Both the position numbers and the translations under genes were made by a program. The notes beneath the pieces are model-generated. The model was not told where the DNA came from. It made no database searches and saw only the letters and a program-made list of their open reading frames with translations. From Candidatus Symbiopectobacterium sp. 'North America' (GTDB taxonomy: Bacteria > Pseudomonadota > Gammaproteobacteria > Enterobacterales > Enterobacteriaceae): 64,000 nucleotides of DNA. Positions 40,109-49,431 of the stretch are shown here, piece after piece. Where the stretch lies: contig NZ_PEHF01000073.1 of the NCBI RefSeq assembly GCF_015762685.1, positions 1-64,000 on the forward strand. The letters are read 5' to 3'. The stretch's first letter is position 1. Each line of letters opens with the position of its first letter.

Positions 40109-41446
40109 TTACACGCTGGCGCTGCTTAACCAATACGGCGTTTGTTCCACCGCCTGACGGCGCGTATTTTCCAGCACGCTGTCCACGCCCGAAGCGGGAA
40201 GATGCTTGATACCGTGCTCTACCGCACGCCACTGCGCGATAAAGGATTCGACGGTGGTTTCCGGATAGGCACTGGAGAGCAGCAGGAACGCATTGATGTT
40301 GCGTTGCAAACGCGCCAACTGCTGCTGGTAGTGATCCGCATCCAGAGGGTGACTAAATACGGAGCGCAATTCCGCCATGGAGCGATCCAGCATCACGTCA
40401 CAAAAGCGTTTATACGAGCCCATTAGGCGCATACGGCTTTTGTTATCCATATGTTCACGCCAACTGCTGTTAACCAACCATGAAGTGAGCACTAACTTAC
40501 TGTTCAGATAGTTGGCGTCATAACACACCTTCTCAGCATCCGTTTCACGTGCGACCTGCTCTTCCAGATGGGTGAGCGCCGCGCGGAACAGCGTGGTCAC
40601 TTTGCGCGGCACCGCGCCGCCCACCAGCACCAGCATTTCACGCATCAACGCACCGGGTTCCAGCAATTGCAAACGCGCTTTGCGTTCACCGCGAGCCCAC
40701 AGCTCTTCATGATATTGCGAGTGGGCCAGCGCATGCTCCAGCGCAGCGCCAATCGCCTGATCGATAGTGCTCTTTGCAGGCAGCGTCAGCATACGTAGCG
40801 CCCGACATTCGCGCGGCACCGCACCTTGAGCCAGATGATAACCGCGGGCAGCTTTGCTCAGGCTGCCCTGGCGCATTCCGCCCCACTCCGCCAGCTCTTG
40901 CGACAGCGCCAGCAAATCATCGGTTTGCCCGGCTTTCAATTCCATCTCCAATTCCAAAATGGGCTCACTCAATTCACCAGCGGCAACTTCCCCCTGATCG
41001 AAGGTAATCTCAATCAAACTTTGGTGATAAGCGATAACCCACTGCTCACGCTGAAAATGGGTGCTAAACAGCGGATACAGCGCCTGAGCAAGTGCTTCAA
41101 CATCGCATTCTGGCGGCCAGACGTCTGCGGGTAGCAACCGGATATCCAGATTGGCATTCGCCAGCGGCACATTGTATTCAGGATGCTGATGCAGCCCGCC
41201 GATCACCGTACCAGCGGTTTTCAGCGTCATTTCGTGCTGGCCGTTTTCACCGCGCACACGCAGCCCCATACCGAACTGACGCAGCGTGTTATCCGCCGTT
41301 TCATAATAGGTGTTGCTAAGCAGCCGCCCTTCCAGATGCTCGCTGTGGCTGTAGTCAGTTTGCCAGGCGGTCAGTTTGCGCGGCAGGGTAGCCGCCATGT
41401 CTGGGTGCACAATAAACTTCAGTTCGATCTCTTCACTCATCATCAT
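40109..41446 (-). CDS. ygiF: inorganic triphosphatase (CYTH-CHAD) YgiF
   Basis: A 445-residue protein with an N-terminal CYTH domain (EIELKFIV motif, [20 protein letters not shown], acidic metal ligands ILELEMELK) and a C-terminal CHAD domain rich in His/Arg helices ([16 protein letters not shown]). E. coli YgiF hydrolyses inorganic triphosphate. Three ATG codons in a row make 41446, 41443 or 41440 possible starts; the family usually begins MxxEIELKF, favouring 41440. Upstream of glnE in the usual order. No lesion seen. Confidence 0.92.
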   Translation of the reverse strand: MMMSEEIELKFIVHPDMAATLPRKLTAWQTDYSHSEHLEGRLLSNTYYETADNTLRQFGMGLRVRGENGQHEMTLKTAGTVIGGLHQHPEYNVPLANANLDIRLLPADVWPPECDVEALAQALYPLFSTHFQREQWVIAYHQSLIEITFDQGEVAAGELSEPILELEMELKAGQTDDLLALSQELAEWGGMRQGSLSKAARGYHLAQGAVPRECRALRMLTLPAKSTIDQAIGAALEHALAHSQYHEELWARGERKARLQLLEPGALMREMLVLVGGAVPRKVTTLFRAALTHLEEQVARETDAEKVCYDANYLNSKLVLTSWLVNSSWREHMDNKSRMRLMGSYKRFCDVMLDRSMAELRSVFSHPLDADHYQQQLARLQRNINAFLLLSSAYPETTVESFIAQWRAVEHGIKHLPASGVDSVLENTRRQAVEQTPYWLSSASV

Positions 41447-41521
41447 TTCAATCTAAAAAGCATGACCCTGCGGGTTGGATGCTGACAGCCACTCATCAGC
41501 GACGGAAAATATGGATGTTTG

Positions 41522-41719
41522 TTATACCCTAAATAATTCGAGTTGCAGGACAAAACGTTTACGTTTTGAACAGCGCTTGCGCTGGCCCTTTAGGGCGAGG
41601 CTCATTTATGAGTCTCGTAACGCGGCAAGAGAAGGAGTCCCGATGAGCTTACTCAGGTAAGTGATTCGGGTGACTGAACGCAGCCAACGCACCTGCAACT
41701 TGAAGTATGACGGGTATAT
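41522..41719. repeat. palindromic intergenic repeat, family B, copy 2, with insert
   Basis: Starts TATACCCTAAATAATTCGAG and ends CTTGAAGTATGACGGGTATA, matching the copy at 23723 in both flanks and the GAGCTTACTCAGGTAAGTGA core. It is about 70 bases longer because of a hairpin-rich block between the left arm and the core. It fills most of the ygiF-ygiM gap (41447-41885), which otherwise shows only the presumed ygiM promoter region. Confidence 0.8.
41551..41616. repeat. cluster of four adjacent hairpins inside repeat B
   Basis: Four back-to-back inverted repeats: CAAAACG-TTTA-CGTTTTG (41551-41568), CAGCGC-TT-GCGCTG (41571-41584), GCCC-TTTA-GGGC (41585-41596), GAGGCTCAT-TT-ATGAGTCTC (41597-41616, one mismatch). 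The block is absent from the copy at 23723. It looks like a miniature element nested in the repeat, or a length variant of the family. Confidence 0.7.
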
Positions 41720-41885
41720 ATTACACCACCTTACCCCTAACATCTGCGGCAGAAAAAACCTACCGGGCAGCGATGACAGGTAACGCGGCGTGGGTAATAG
41801 GAGTGTTCTCATTTCGGTTTACCCATTGCCTCGTCAGACTTATGCCTCTACTATCACCCAACCATTCGCACAACATGATGAAATT

Positions 41886-42500
41886 ATGAAGAAATTAGGC
41901 CTCGCTTGTTTCACCTTTATCAGCCTCACACTGAGTTGGGCGAGTCACGCAGAAGATAAACGCTACATCTCCGATGAGCTGTCGACCTATATTCATACCG
42001 GCCCTGGCACCCAGTACCGCATCATTGGCACGCTTAATGCCGGTGAGGAAGTCACCGTGCTCAGCGTGAATGAAAATGCTGGCTATGCCCAAATTCGCGA
42101 TAGCAAAGATCGCACCAGTTGGCTGCCGCTCAATCAACTGAGTCAAACGCCCAGCCTGCGCGTGCCGGAACTGGAAAAGCAGGTTTCCGACCTCACCGCG
42201 CGGTTAGGCAATATCGATCAGGAATGGAACCAGCGTACCGCCGATATGCAGCAAAAAGTGTCTGCCAGCGACAATATCATCACCGCGCTGCGTAACGAAA
42301 ATCAGGATTTAAAAAATCAGCTGATTGTCGCGCAAAAGAAGGTCGATGCCGCCAATGTGCAACTGGATGACAAGCAACGGGAAATCATTTTGCAATGGTT
42401 CCTGTACGGCGGTGGCGTGGCGGGTATCGGCTTGCTGATCGGTTTGCTGCTACCGCACCTGATCCCCAGCAGAAAGAAAAACGATCGCTGGATGCGCTGA
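41886..42500 (+). CDS. ygiM: SH3-domain protein YgiM (TIGR04211 family)
   Basis: A 204-residue envelope protein (E. coli 206): signal peptide MKKLGLACFTFISLTLSWA (cleavage after SHA near residue 22), a bacterial SH3 domain (ISDELSTYIHTGPGTQYRI, residues about 25-90), a coiled coil (ELEKQVSDLTARLG to about residue 160) and a C-terminal membrane segment (GVAGIGLLIGLLLPHLI) followed by basic residues. Function not settled. ATG 41886 gives the signal peptide; longer in-frame starts do not. Precedes cca as in E. coli. No lesion seen. Confidence 0.93.
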   Translation: MKKLGLACFTFISLTLSWASHAEDKRYISDELSTYIHTGPGTQYRIIGTLNAGEEVTVLSVNENAGYAQIRDSKDRTSWLPLNQLSQTPSLRVPELEKQVSDLTARLGNIDQEWNQRTADMQQKVSASDNIITALRNENQDLKNQLIVAQKKVDAANVQLDDKQREIILQWFLYGGGVAGIGLLIGLLLPHLIPSRKKNDRWMR

Positions 42501-42597
42501 GGCGTAAGCCACATCATCAATCACATTGGCTTGCGGCATAGATTGCGGCAGGCCGATGGGTATGTAACTATTAACCTTATGTTAACGTAGTGCTCCC

Positions 42598-42680
42598 GTC
42601 ATCCTCGGCGCAGGCCGGGGACCTCTTACAGAAGGAATGCGTTTGGCCTGTAAGAGATTCCCGCTTACGCGGGAATGATC
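42598..42680. repeat. palindromic intergenic repeat, family A, copy 3
   Basis: Lies between ygiM and cca. Left end GTCATCCTCGGCGCAGGCCG, right end CCCGCTTACGCGGGAATGAT, with CTCTTACAG pairing with CTGTAAGAG in the middle. Ends only about 15 bases before the cca ribosome binding site. Confidence 0.75.
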
Positions 42681-42705
42681 GGATGAGTAAAGCCAGGAGT
42701 GTGTA

Positions 42706-43947
42706 TTGAAGAGTTATCTGGTTGGCGGCGCAGTGCGGGACGCCTTACTCGATCTCCCAGTGTCAGAACGTGACTGGGTTGTGGTGGGTGCCACACCGGG
42801 ACAGATGTTAGCGCTTGGCTACCAACAGGTCGGGCGGGATTTTCCCGTCTTTTTGCACCCGGAAAGCAAAGAAGAGTATGCGCTGGCGCGTACTGAACGC
42901 AAATCGGGTAACGGCTATACCGGCTTTATTTGCCATGCCGCACCCGATGTTACGCTGGAAGCGGATCTGCTGCGGCGCGATCTGACCATCAACGCCATCG
43001 CCCAAACCGCAGAGGGTGAGCTGGTTGATCCCTATCTCGGTCGGTACGATCTGCAACAGCGTCTACTGCGCCATGTCTCTCCAGCCTTTCAGGAAGATCC
43101 GCTGCGCGTACTGCGCGTGGCACGCTTTGCCGCGCGTTTTGCCCATCTCGGTTTTCACATCGCGGAGGAAACGCTGGCGCTGATGCAATTTATGACGCGC
43201 GAGGGCGAGTTGGCTTTTCTGACGCCCGAACGGGTGTGGAAAGAGACGGAAAAGGCGCTAGCAACCCGTTCGCCTCACGTCTATTTTCAGGTGCTGCGCG
43301 ACTGCGGAGCGCTGGCGGTGTTGTTTCCCGAAATCGACAATCTGTACGGCGTACCGGCTCCAGCACAATGGCACCCGGAAATCGACAGCGGTGTTCATAC
43401 CCTGATGACCCTGATGATTGCCGCTCGCCTCACCCCCGAGATCGATGTACGTTTTGCCACGCTGTGCCACGATGTGGGAAAAGCGCTGACGCCGCCCGCG
43501 CTCTGGCCGCGTCACCACGGACACGGCCCAGCGGGCGTGAAACTGGTGGAGCAACTGTGCCAGCGCTTACGCGTACCTAATGCGCTGCGCGACCTGGCTA
43601 AGCTGGTAGCGGAATATCATGACCTGGCGCATACCGTAACGGTATTGCAGCCCAAAACGCTGATGAAACTGTTTGATGCGCTGGACGTGTGGCGCAAGCC
43701 GGAACGACTGGAAAAGCTGGTGCTCACCAGTGAAACGGATGCCCGTGGCCGCACCGGGTTTGAGGAATCACCCTATCCGCAAGGCGACTACCTGCGCGAA
43801 GCATTCACCGTTGCCAGCGCGGTCACCAGTAGCGCAGTCGTGGCCGACGGCTTTCAGGGTATTGGCGTGCGCGATGAACTGCACCGGCGCCGTATTGCTG
43901 CACTTACCGCGTGGAAAGCGCAGAAAATTCCCGCGTCGACCCCGTAA
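42706..43947 (+). CDS. cca: multifunctional CCA-adding enzyme with HD domain
   Basis: Adds and repairs the CCA end of tRNA; the C-terminal HD domain gives phosphohydrolase activity. The 413 residues compare with 412 in E. coli. Motifs: [11 protein letters not shown], the metal-binding ERDW pair (Glu/Asp variant seen in relatives such as Yersinia), [26 protein letters not shown], and the HD motif [10 protein letters not shown] with HHGHGPAG. The start is TTG at 42706 with AGGAG eight bases upstream; no ATG in frame nearby. Intact. Confidence 0.95.
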   Translation: MKSYLVGGAVRDALLDLPVSERDWVVVGATPGQMLALGYQQVGRDFPVFLHPESKEEYALARTERKSGNGYTGFICHAAPDVTLEADLLRRDLTINAIAQTAEGELVDPYLGRYDLQQRLLRHVSPAFQEDPLRVLRVARFAARFAHLGFHIAEETLALMQFMTREGELAFLTPERVWKETEKALATRSPHVYFQVLRDCGALAVLFPEIDNLYGVPAPAQWHPEIDSGVHTLMTLMIAARLTPEIDVRFATLCHDVGKALTPPALWPRHHGHGPAGVKLVEQLCQRLRVPNALRDLAKLVAEYHDLAHTVTVLQPKTLMKLFDALDVWRKPERLEKLVLTSETDARGRTGFEESPYPQGDYLREAFTVASAVTSSAVVADGFQGIGVRDELHRRRIAALTAWKAQKIPASTP

Positions 43948-43952
43948 GCGGC

Positions 43953-44708
43953 TTATTTCGTGCTACAGACCGCAATATAGTTAAGCTGGTCCCGGTAGCG
44001 GCGGAAGGTGCGAAACAGCCGAAGGAAGGTTGCGCGATTTTCCGCCTTCAACGCGTTGCGCACAATCTTTGCCGCGCCGCCCCAACCTTCATCGTAAATC
44101 ATGCCAGACGGCGTCATCAACGTCATCGCGCCCTGCGCGTTCTCCACCTGGTTGAAACCACTATCAAGAAACAGGTTGCGCCACCCCACCAGCGTTAACG
44201 GCTGAACGTTAACATTGATTGCCGCGCGCATCTGCGCCGTGACGTCACCTGACGCCTGCGGCAGCAGCATGATGTCATGGGTCAGCAGCCTCCCTCCGGG
44301 TTTTAGCACGCGTAAATATTCCTGAATCAGCGGGCGCTTGGCTTTGTCGGCGTACATGGTGAGCATCGCTTCGTTAATCACCACGTCAAAGTGGTTATCG
44401 GGGAACGGTAACGCTAAGGCATTCGCTTCCATCACCGTCACCCGTCCTTCAACACCCGCGGCCAGAATGTTGTGCCGTGCTTGCTGTAATGCCGCCTTGT
44501 CCATATCCACCCCGACGATAGCGCACCCGTAACGCTGCGCCATCTCAATGGAGGTGGTGCCCATATTACACGCCACTTCCAGAACACGGGTTGATGGCGT
44601 CAACGCGCCCTGCTGCATCAACCACTCGGTAGCCGCACGCCCACCGGGGCGCAGGCGTTTTTTCCCCAACCGCGCCAGAAATTTATGTCCCGCCAGTTTC
44701 TCTGACAT
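43953..44708 (-). CDS. class I SAM-dependent methyltransferase
   Basis: A 251-residue methyltransferase. Motif I is VLEVACNMGTTSIEMAQRYG (near residue 44), followed by the acidic VGVDMDKAAL, then NEAMLTMYADK and LRVLKPGGRLLTHDIM, typical of small-molecule methyltransferases of the UbiE/Methyltransf_11 group. Substrate unknown. It is convergent with cca by five bases and divergent from a broken Crp/Fnr-type regulator gene, which may have controlled it. This pair is not part of the E. coli cca-uppP interval. Confidence 0.85.
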   Translation of the reverse strand: MSEKLAGHKFLARLGKKRLRPGGRAATEWLMQQGALTPSTRVLEVACNMGTTSIEMAQRYGCAIVGVDMDKAALQQARHNILAAGVEGRVTVMEANALALPFPDNHFDVVINEAMLTMYADKAKRPLIQEYLRVLKPGGRLLTHDIMLLPQASGDVTAQMRAAINVNVQPLTLVGWRNLFLDSGFNQVENAQGAMTLMTPSGMIYDEGWGGAAKIVRNALKAENRATFLRLFRTFRRYRDQLNYIAVCSTK

Positions 44709-44741
44709 GCTTGCATCCTCCTCGCGATTACCGTGCTCAGA

Positions 44742-44760
44742 TGCTTGCTGAAAACAAGCA
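44742..44760. promoter_or_regulatory. inverted repeat upstream of the methyltransferase gene
   Basis: TGCTTG at 44742-44747 and CAAGCA at 44755-44760 form a 6+6 palindrome with a 7-base spacer, in the gap between the divergent methyltransferase and Crp/Fnr-type genes. It could be an operator for that regulator family, though it differs from the CRP and FNR consensus. Confidence 0.35.
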
Positions 44761-44804
44761 AATGATTATTATTTCTGTTTGATTGCCAGACACTTTAGAA
44801 CCCC

Positions 44805-45550
44805 GTGAGTGAGACGCCAATGACGTTTGTCAAAATACCCCTACCGACAGAGGAACATTGCGAGGTGCTGTTTTCCCATCAGTGGCTACGCAACGAGCCT
44901 GAAGACGTGGTGCACGCCTTACAGCGCGCGTGCTGTCGTATCCGCTTTCAGGCAGGGGAAACGCTGTTTCGCGAAGGGGATAAGATGCGCTACTGTCCGC
45001 TGGTGGAACAGGGTGAACTAAAGGCGTTTCGTCATACCTATCAGGCGGGGATGACAAGGTGTTCGGGCAGTTTGTACGCGGCGAATGGGTAGCGCTCGCC
45101 GCCGTGTTTATGGAGCACGGCCGATTCCCGATGAACATTCGGGCACTCAGCGCAGGACAGGCAGTGTTGATCCCACGAGAGACGCTGCACCAGTTTTGTC
45201 TGCAACGCCCGACGCTGGCGCTGCAACTGCTGGGCAACCTCAGCCAGAAGCTTTACGCCACCATCAACCAGATCGATTGGCTGACCTCCAGTTCGGCGGG
45301 CGAACGGTTGGCGGATTACCTGCTGCGTCTACATCCTTCCCAGCAAGATACCCAGCCAAACGCGCAGGTTCGGCTACCGCTCAATCGCGGACAGTTAGCA
45401 ACAAAGTTGGGTATCCGCGCAGAAACTTTGAGCCGCCTGATGGCGGAGTGGCAGCGGCAGGGTTACATCACCTGCCGCGCCAGTTACATCACGTTATGCA
45501 ATCTGGACTACCTGCGCGCGTTGGCCGCGCAGGCACAGCGCCCGTTCTGA
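44805..45550 (+). pseudogene. Crp/Fnr-family transcriptional regulator, frameshifted
   Basis: N-terminal cyclic-nucleotide-binding-like domain (FQAGETLFREGDKMRYCPLV, residues about 45-65) and C-terminal winged helix (LNRGQLATKLGIRAETLSRL then WQRQGYITC) are both recognisable. After RHTYQ the frame fails: one G lost near 45045 turns QGGDDKVFGQF into a nonsense tail ending at 45092; the remainder continues in another frame to 45550. Corrected length 248 residues. No Cys cluster like that of FNR is visible at the N-terminus. The start may be GTG 44805 or ATG 44820; neither has a strong ribosome binding site. Confidence 0.85.
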
Positions 45551-45551
45551 G

Positions 45552-46362
45552 TCAGAAGAACACCAGATAGACAACGCCCGCCACGAAGAAGCGATAAATC
45601 GCGAACGGGACAAACGAAATGCGTTTGATCAGTTTCAGGAAGGTTTTGATAGCGACCAGCGCAACCAGAAACGCGGTGATAAAGCCCACGGCGAACATCG
45701 GCCAGCGACAGGAAATGCCAGCTTTTATACAGATCCAGCACCGTCGCCCCCATCATCATTGGCACCGCCAAAATAAAGGAGAACTCAGAAGCGGCGTAAC
45801 GGCTGACACCCACCAGCATCCCGCCGGAAATGGTCGCGCCCGAACGGGAGAATCCCGGCCACAGCGCCAGACATTGAAAACAGCCAATCATAAATGCCTG
45901 ACGATAGGTGATATCATCCAATCCGCTGGCACGCGGCGTCTTCGGCTTCAGCCACTCCGCCGCCAGCAGCAGGAAACCGCCAACAATCAAGGCGTACATC
46001 ACATTCTGCCGATTAAACAGCGACTTGATAGTGCTGTGAAACACCAACCCCAACACCACCGCCGGGATCATCGCCAGCAGAATATGCCCCAGCTTCAGAC
46101 GATCGTTACTGCGTCCTTCATGGGGCACGGCACCAAAGTGGATACCGATCAACCCAAACAGACGACGCCAAAACATCACAACGACCGCCAGGATAGAGCC
46201 CAATTGGATAATGACTTCGAAGGTTTTCGCCTTATCATCATCAAACCCCAACCAACTGCCAACAATAATCATATGCTCCGTCGATGACACGGGCAAAAAC
46301 TCCGTTAACCCTTCAACAACCCCAAGAATAAATGCCACCACCAGCGTGTGGAGATCTGCCAT
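45552..46362 (-). pseudogene. uppP: uppP (bacA), undecaprenyl-diphosphatase, 3' frameshift
   Basis: UppP recycles the undecaprenyl carrier lipid for peptidoglycan and other envelope polymers. The first 215 residues align with E. coli ([25 protein letters not shown]). After [12 protein letters not shown] the frame shifts; the normal continuation (MFAVGFIT, then [13 protein letters not shown]) is present in another frame and ends at 45552. Length accounting fits an 8-base deletion, restoring 272 residues against 273. The readable product replaces the last helices by a Cys/Arg-rich tail and runs to 45508. In addition the conserved VSSTGH reads VSSTEH (Gly to Glu). Probably inactive; other phosphatases could substitute. 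Confidence 0.85.
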
Positions 46363-46403
46363 GCTCGCTCCCTGCCTTTCCGAACCGAAATAAAAGAAGC
46401 ACT

Positions 46404-46442
46404 CATAAAAAAAGTGGCTACGCTGTCCGCGTGCGCCACTTT
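46404..46442 (-). terminator. terminator between folB and uppP
   Basis: On the minus strand AAAGTGGC pairs with GCCACTTT, with an inner ACGC/GCGT stem, followed by a run of T. It should end the folB transcript before uppP. Confidence 0.75.
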
Positions 46443-46534
46443 AAACACCACCACAATAGACTAAAAAACGCGATGTTAGTTTCACTGACAAAAAAGATTC
46501 ATAAAAAAAACCACATGTGCAAACCCGTGCGCAT

Positions 46535-46888
46535 TTATCGTGTGCCGCGCTCGATCACTACGCCCACCTGGCGTGCCTGCGCGACGACCCCCGGCTTGCT
46601 CACTTTGATACGCAGCCAGGGGATGGCAAAGCGCTGCATCAGCAATTGCGCCACCTCTTCCGCCACGCGCTCGACCAGCGCAAACGGCTGACTGGAGACA
46701 TGGGCAATCACAGCTTCACTGACATCGGCATAGCTGAGGCAGTAGTTTACATCGTCGCTTGCGGCAGCCTTGCGGTTATCCCAGCCCATTTCGATATCGA
46801 GCACCAGCTTTTGCGAAATGGTTTGTTCCCAGTCGTAAACGCCAATAGTGGCAATCACGGTAAGTTCTTCTATAAATACAATATCCAT
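46535..46888 (-). CDS. folB: dihydroneopterin aldolase FolB
   Basis: Converts dihydroneopterin to 6-hydroxymethyl-dihydropterin in folate synthesis. The 117 residues start [20 protein letters not shown] and include the substrate Glu in [19 protein letters not shown] and the catalytic Lys in [12 protein letters not shown] one codon upstream is also in frame, but the ATG at 46888 matches the family start. Divergent from plsY, as in E. coli. No lesion seen. Confidence 0.96.
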   Translation of the reverse strand: MDIVFIEELTVIATIGVYDWEQTISQKLVLDIEMGWDNRKAAASDDVNYCLSYADVSEAVIAHVSSQPFALVERVAEEVAQLLMQRFAIPWLRIKVSKPGVVAQARQVGVVIERGTR

Positions 46889-46995
46889 CACGTCATTCTC
46901 TGTTTTTGGCGCTGTTTGGTATCACTTCCGCCGGAATATGCGTATTATCCACGGATGGCAACTGTAAAACGACCTTTATTCAACGGAACCGCGTT

Positions 46996-47622
46996 ATGAG
47001 TGCTACCGCGCTTGGCATGATAATTTTCGCGTATCTGTGCGGCTCCATCTCCAGTGCGATTCTGGTGTGCCGCATCGCGGGTCTGCCCGATCCACGCCAG
47101 CATGGTTCAGGAAATCCCGGCGCGACTAACATATTACGTATCGGTGGCAAAGCCGCCGCCGCTACCGTGTTGGTGTTTGACGTGCTGAAAGGCATGTTAC
47201 CGGTCTGGGGCGCTTATGCGCTTGGCGTCACACCGCTTTATCTTGGTATTACCGCGATTGCGGCCTGTTTGGGCCATATCTATCCGGTGTTTTTCCGTTT
47301 TCGCGGCGGGAAAGGTGTGGCAACCGCGTTTGGTGCCATCGCACCTGTCGGCTGGGATCTGACCGGTGTGATGACCGTCACCTGGCTGCTTACCGTACTG
47401 CTTAGCGGCTATTCCTCCCTCGGGGCCATTGTGAGTGCGCTGATTGCGCCCTTCTATGTGTGGTGGTTCAAACCTCAATTCACCTTTCCGGTGGCCATGC
47501 TCTCTTGCCTGATCCTGATGCGACATCATGACAATATTCAACGTCTGTGGCGCGGGCAGGAAAGCAAGATTTGGAAGCGCCGTAGCAAAGAAGAAACCCC
47601 TCCGAACGATGACGCTGACTAA
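46996..47622 (+). CDS. plsY: glycerol-3-phosphate acyltransferase PlsY
   Basis: Inner-membrane enzyme that acylates glycerol-3-phosphate with acyl-phosphate to start phospholipid synthesis. The 208 residues carry the three conserved loops: [20 protein letters not shown] with [19 protein letters not shown], and the C-terminal [15 protein letters not shown] 46996 gives the expected N-terminus; in-frame codons back to 46906 do not match. The usual downstream neighbour tsaD is missing; ppa follows instead. No lesion seen. Confidence 0.96.
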   Translation: MSATALGMIIFAYLCGSISSAILVCRIAGLPDPRQHGSGNPGATNILRIGGKAAAATVLVFDVLKGMLPVWGAYALGVTPLYLGITAIAACLGHIYPVFFRFRGGKGVATAFGAIAPVGWDLTGVMTVTWLLTVLLSGYSSLGAIVSALIAPFYVWWFKPQFTFPVAMLSCLILMRHHDNIQRLWRGQESKIWKRRSKEETPPNDDAD

Positions 47623-47716
47623 ACGCCACTGAGATTGAAAAACCGCAGCACTTTACCAATGGGTTGGCTATAATCGCCGCCACTCCATTTCTGACGTTAG
47701 AAAAAAGGAAACAGAC

Positions 47717-48244
47717 ATGAGTTTGATCAACGTCCCGGCGGGCAAATCACTGCCGGATGATATCTATGTAATCATTGAGATCCCGGCCAACGCTGACCCC
47801 ATCAAGTACGAAGTCGATAAAGAAACCGGTGCCCTGTTTGTAGACCGTTTCATGGCAACTGCCATGTTCTACCCGTGCAACTACGGCTACATCAACAACA
47901 CCCTGTCTCTGGACGGTGACCCGGTTGACGTACTGGTGCCGACCCCTTATCCTCTGCAACCCGGTTCAGTGATCCGCTGCCGTCCGGTTGGCGTACTGAA
48001 AATGACCGACGAATCCGGTGAAGATGCCAAAGTGGTTGCCGTGCCGCACACCAAGCTGAGCAAAGAATACGATCACATCAAGGATGTGAACGACCTGCCG
48101 GAACTGCTGCGTGGCCAAATCGCCCACTTCTTCGAGCAATACAAAGCGCTGGAAAAAAGCAAATGGGTGAAAGTAGAAGGTTGGGAAAACGTGAAAGCGG
48201 CCAAAGCCGAGATCGTTGCCTCCTTCGAACGCGCGAAAAAATAA
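47717..48244 (+). CDS. ppa: inorganic pyrophosphatase
   Basis: Hydrolyses pyrophosphate and pulls biosynthetic reactions forward. The 175 residues (E. coli 176) contain the signature [15 protein letters not shown] with its three metal-binding Asp residues, plus YPCNYGYIN and [17 protein letters not shown] precedes the ATG. A strong terminator follows. No lesion seen. Confidence 0.98.
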   Translation: MSLINVPAGKSLPDDIYVIIEIPANADPIKYEVDKETGALFVDRFMATAMFYPCNYGYINNTLSLDGDPVDVLVPTPYPLQPGSVIRCRPVGVLKMTDESGEDAKVVAVPHTKLSKEYDHIKDVNDLPELLRGQIAHFFEQYKALEKSKWVKVEGWENVKAAKAEIVASFERAKK

Positions 48245-48272
48245 GCGTGTAGCGCACTGCGCAATCTATGTT

Positions 48273-48300
48273 ACGGCGAGGATCTCCTCGCCGTTTTCTT
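48273..48300 (+). terminator. ppa terminator
   Basis: ACGGCGAGGA (48273-48282) pairs with TCCTCGCCGT (48285-48294), followed by TTTCTTTT. Confidence 0.85.
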
Positions 48301-48312
48301 TTCAGCGTGCAG

Positions 48313-49266
48313 TCAAAGATCGCGCTGCCGTTCGCGGCTCCAGTAAGCCATAAACGTGATGATATCGCGTGGCACCTGACGTTCACCGGACAAGTAACGC
48401 CGCAGGTTTTTCACCACCGAAGATTCCGACGCCACCCAGCCAAAAAATTGGCCGTGCGTCTGGCTGGCCGACTCCCACAGCAGCTCACCTTCTGCCACCT
48501 TGTGCAATTCGGTAATCTCTGCTTCCGGGCGAATATCCGGCAAGCGTACATGCGCTTGCACGCTATGCAGCAGTCGTTCACCGTAAGAGGCCCCCTGCGG
48601 CTTACGCGGCAGCCAGTGCACCTCGGCAAAGGCAAACGCGCTCATATCCACGCAGTCGGCCTCCAGCGGCACTTCGATAAACGCCTGCACCTGCACGGGA
48701 TTCAACTGCTGCGCCAGTTGTTCCAGAATGCCCTTGATAGCAGACAATGCAGTTTCATCGCCAATTAACAAGGCATGGGTCATTTCCGCTGGCGCAAGCC
48801 ACTCATAGCCGCCGCTATCACCTTCATCATCTCCCACGCACGGCGCAACAATGCGCAATGCATCCCCCGGTTGTGCCTGTATTGCCCAGGCAGATGCTGG
48901 TCCTTCGGTGCCATGAACAACAAACTCTACCGCCATTTCACCGTTAGCCGCATCCACGTCGCGTAGGGTATAGGTGCGCATCACCGGCCGCTGCGCCTTG
49001 GGCAGCGCCAGCCACTGACGGTACCACTCATCACTGTAAGGCAATTCGGGGAAAACGCCATCGGCGGGAGGAAGCAGCAGCTTGATGCGTTGATCCGGAG
49101 CATCCATTTTCATCTGATGCACCGACTCACCGGAGAACACACAGCGCATCAGGGAAGGTGTCAGGTAAGTCTTATGCGCCAGCACGACGTTAAAAATGCG
49201 GTATTTCTGTTTTTCTGCCATGACCTTTCTCATCTTATCCCGCAGGGGCGACCAGAATAGCCCCAC
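48313..49266 (-). CDS. siderophore-interacting protein (YqjH/ViuB family ferric reductase)
   Basis: NAD(P)H-dependent flavoprotein that reduces ferric siderophores in the cytoplasm. The FAD-binding motif RTYTLRDVD (R-x-Y-T-x-R) is near residue 98 and the SIP domain with LLIGDETALSAIKGIL near residue 165; the C-terminus FFGWVASESSVVKNLRRYLS is typical. The longest frame has 317 residues; ATG codons at 49233 or 49221 (MAEKQKYRIF) are better matches to the family start. A near-perfect Fur box lies 40-60 bases upstream, so iron repression is likely. Its insertion between ppa and ytfP differs from E. coli. No lesion seen. Confidence 0.88.
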   Translation of the reverse strand: MGLFWSPLRDKMRKVMAEKQKYRIFNVVLAHKTYLTPSLMRCVFSGESVHQMKMDAPDQRIKLLLPPADGVFPELPYSDEWYRQWLALPKAQRPVMRTYTLRDVDAANGEMAVEFVVHGTEGPASAWAIQAQPGDALRIVAPCVGDDEGDSGGYEWLAPAEMTHALLIGDETALSAIKGILEQLAQQLNPVQVQAFIEVPLEADCVDMSAFAFAEVHWLPRKPQGASYGERLLHSVQAHVRLPDIRPEAEITELHKVAEGELLWESASQTHGQFFGWVASESSVVKNLRRYLSGERQVPRDIITFMAYWSRERQRDL

Positions 49267-49305
49267 ATCGGGCCCAAAGGGGCGTTTACCTTAGCATTTG
49301 GGATT

Positions 49306-49324
49306 GATAATGAGAAACATTATT
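49306..49324 (-). promoter_or_regulatory. Fur box upstream of the siderophore-interacting protein gene
   Basis: GATAATGAGAAACATTATT matches the 19-base Fur consensus (GATAATGATAATCATTATC) at 16 positions, and sits just upstream of the gene start on the minus strand. Confidence 0.8.
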
Positions 49325-49431
49325 GTTAATGAAAGGATAACAGAATGGCGTGGTAACGGATGGTGCAAGGAAAGTGAATCGTAACCGACACCGCGCCGGT
49401 TACGCTTTTATTTACAAACTACCCAGTACCA

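Noticed and set aside
42769..42777. Cca metal-binding motif is Glu-Arg-Asp rather than the Asp-Arg-Asp of E. coli.
   Set aside because: A Glu at this position also occurs in Yersinia-type Cca proteins and keeps the acidic ligand, so it is not a lesion.
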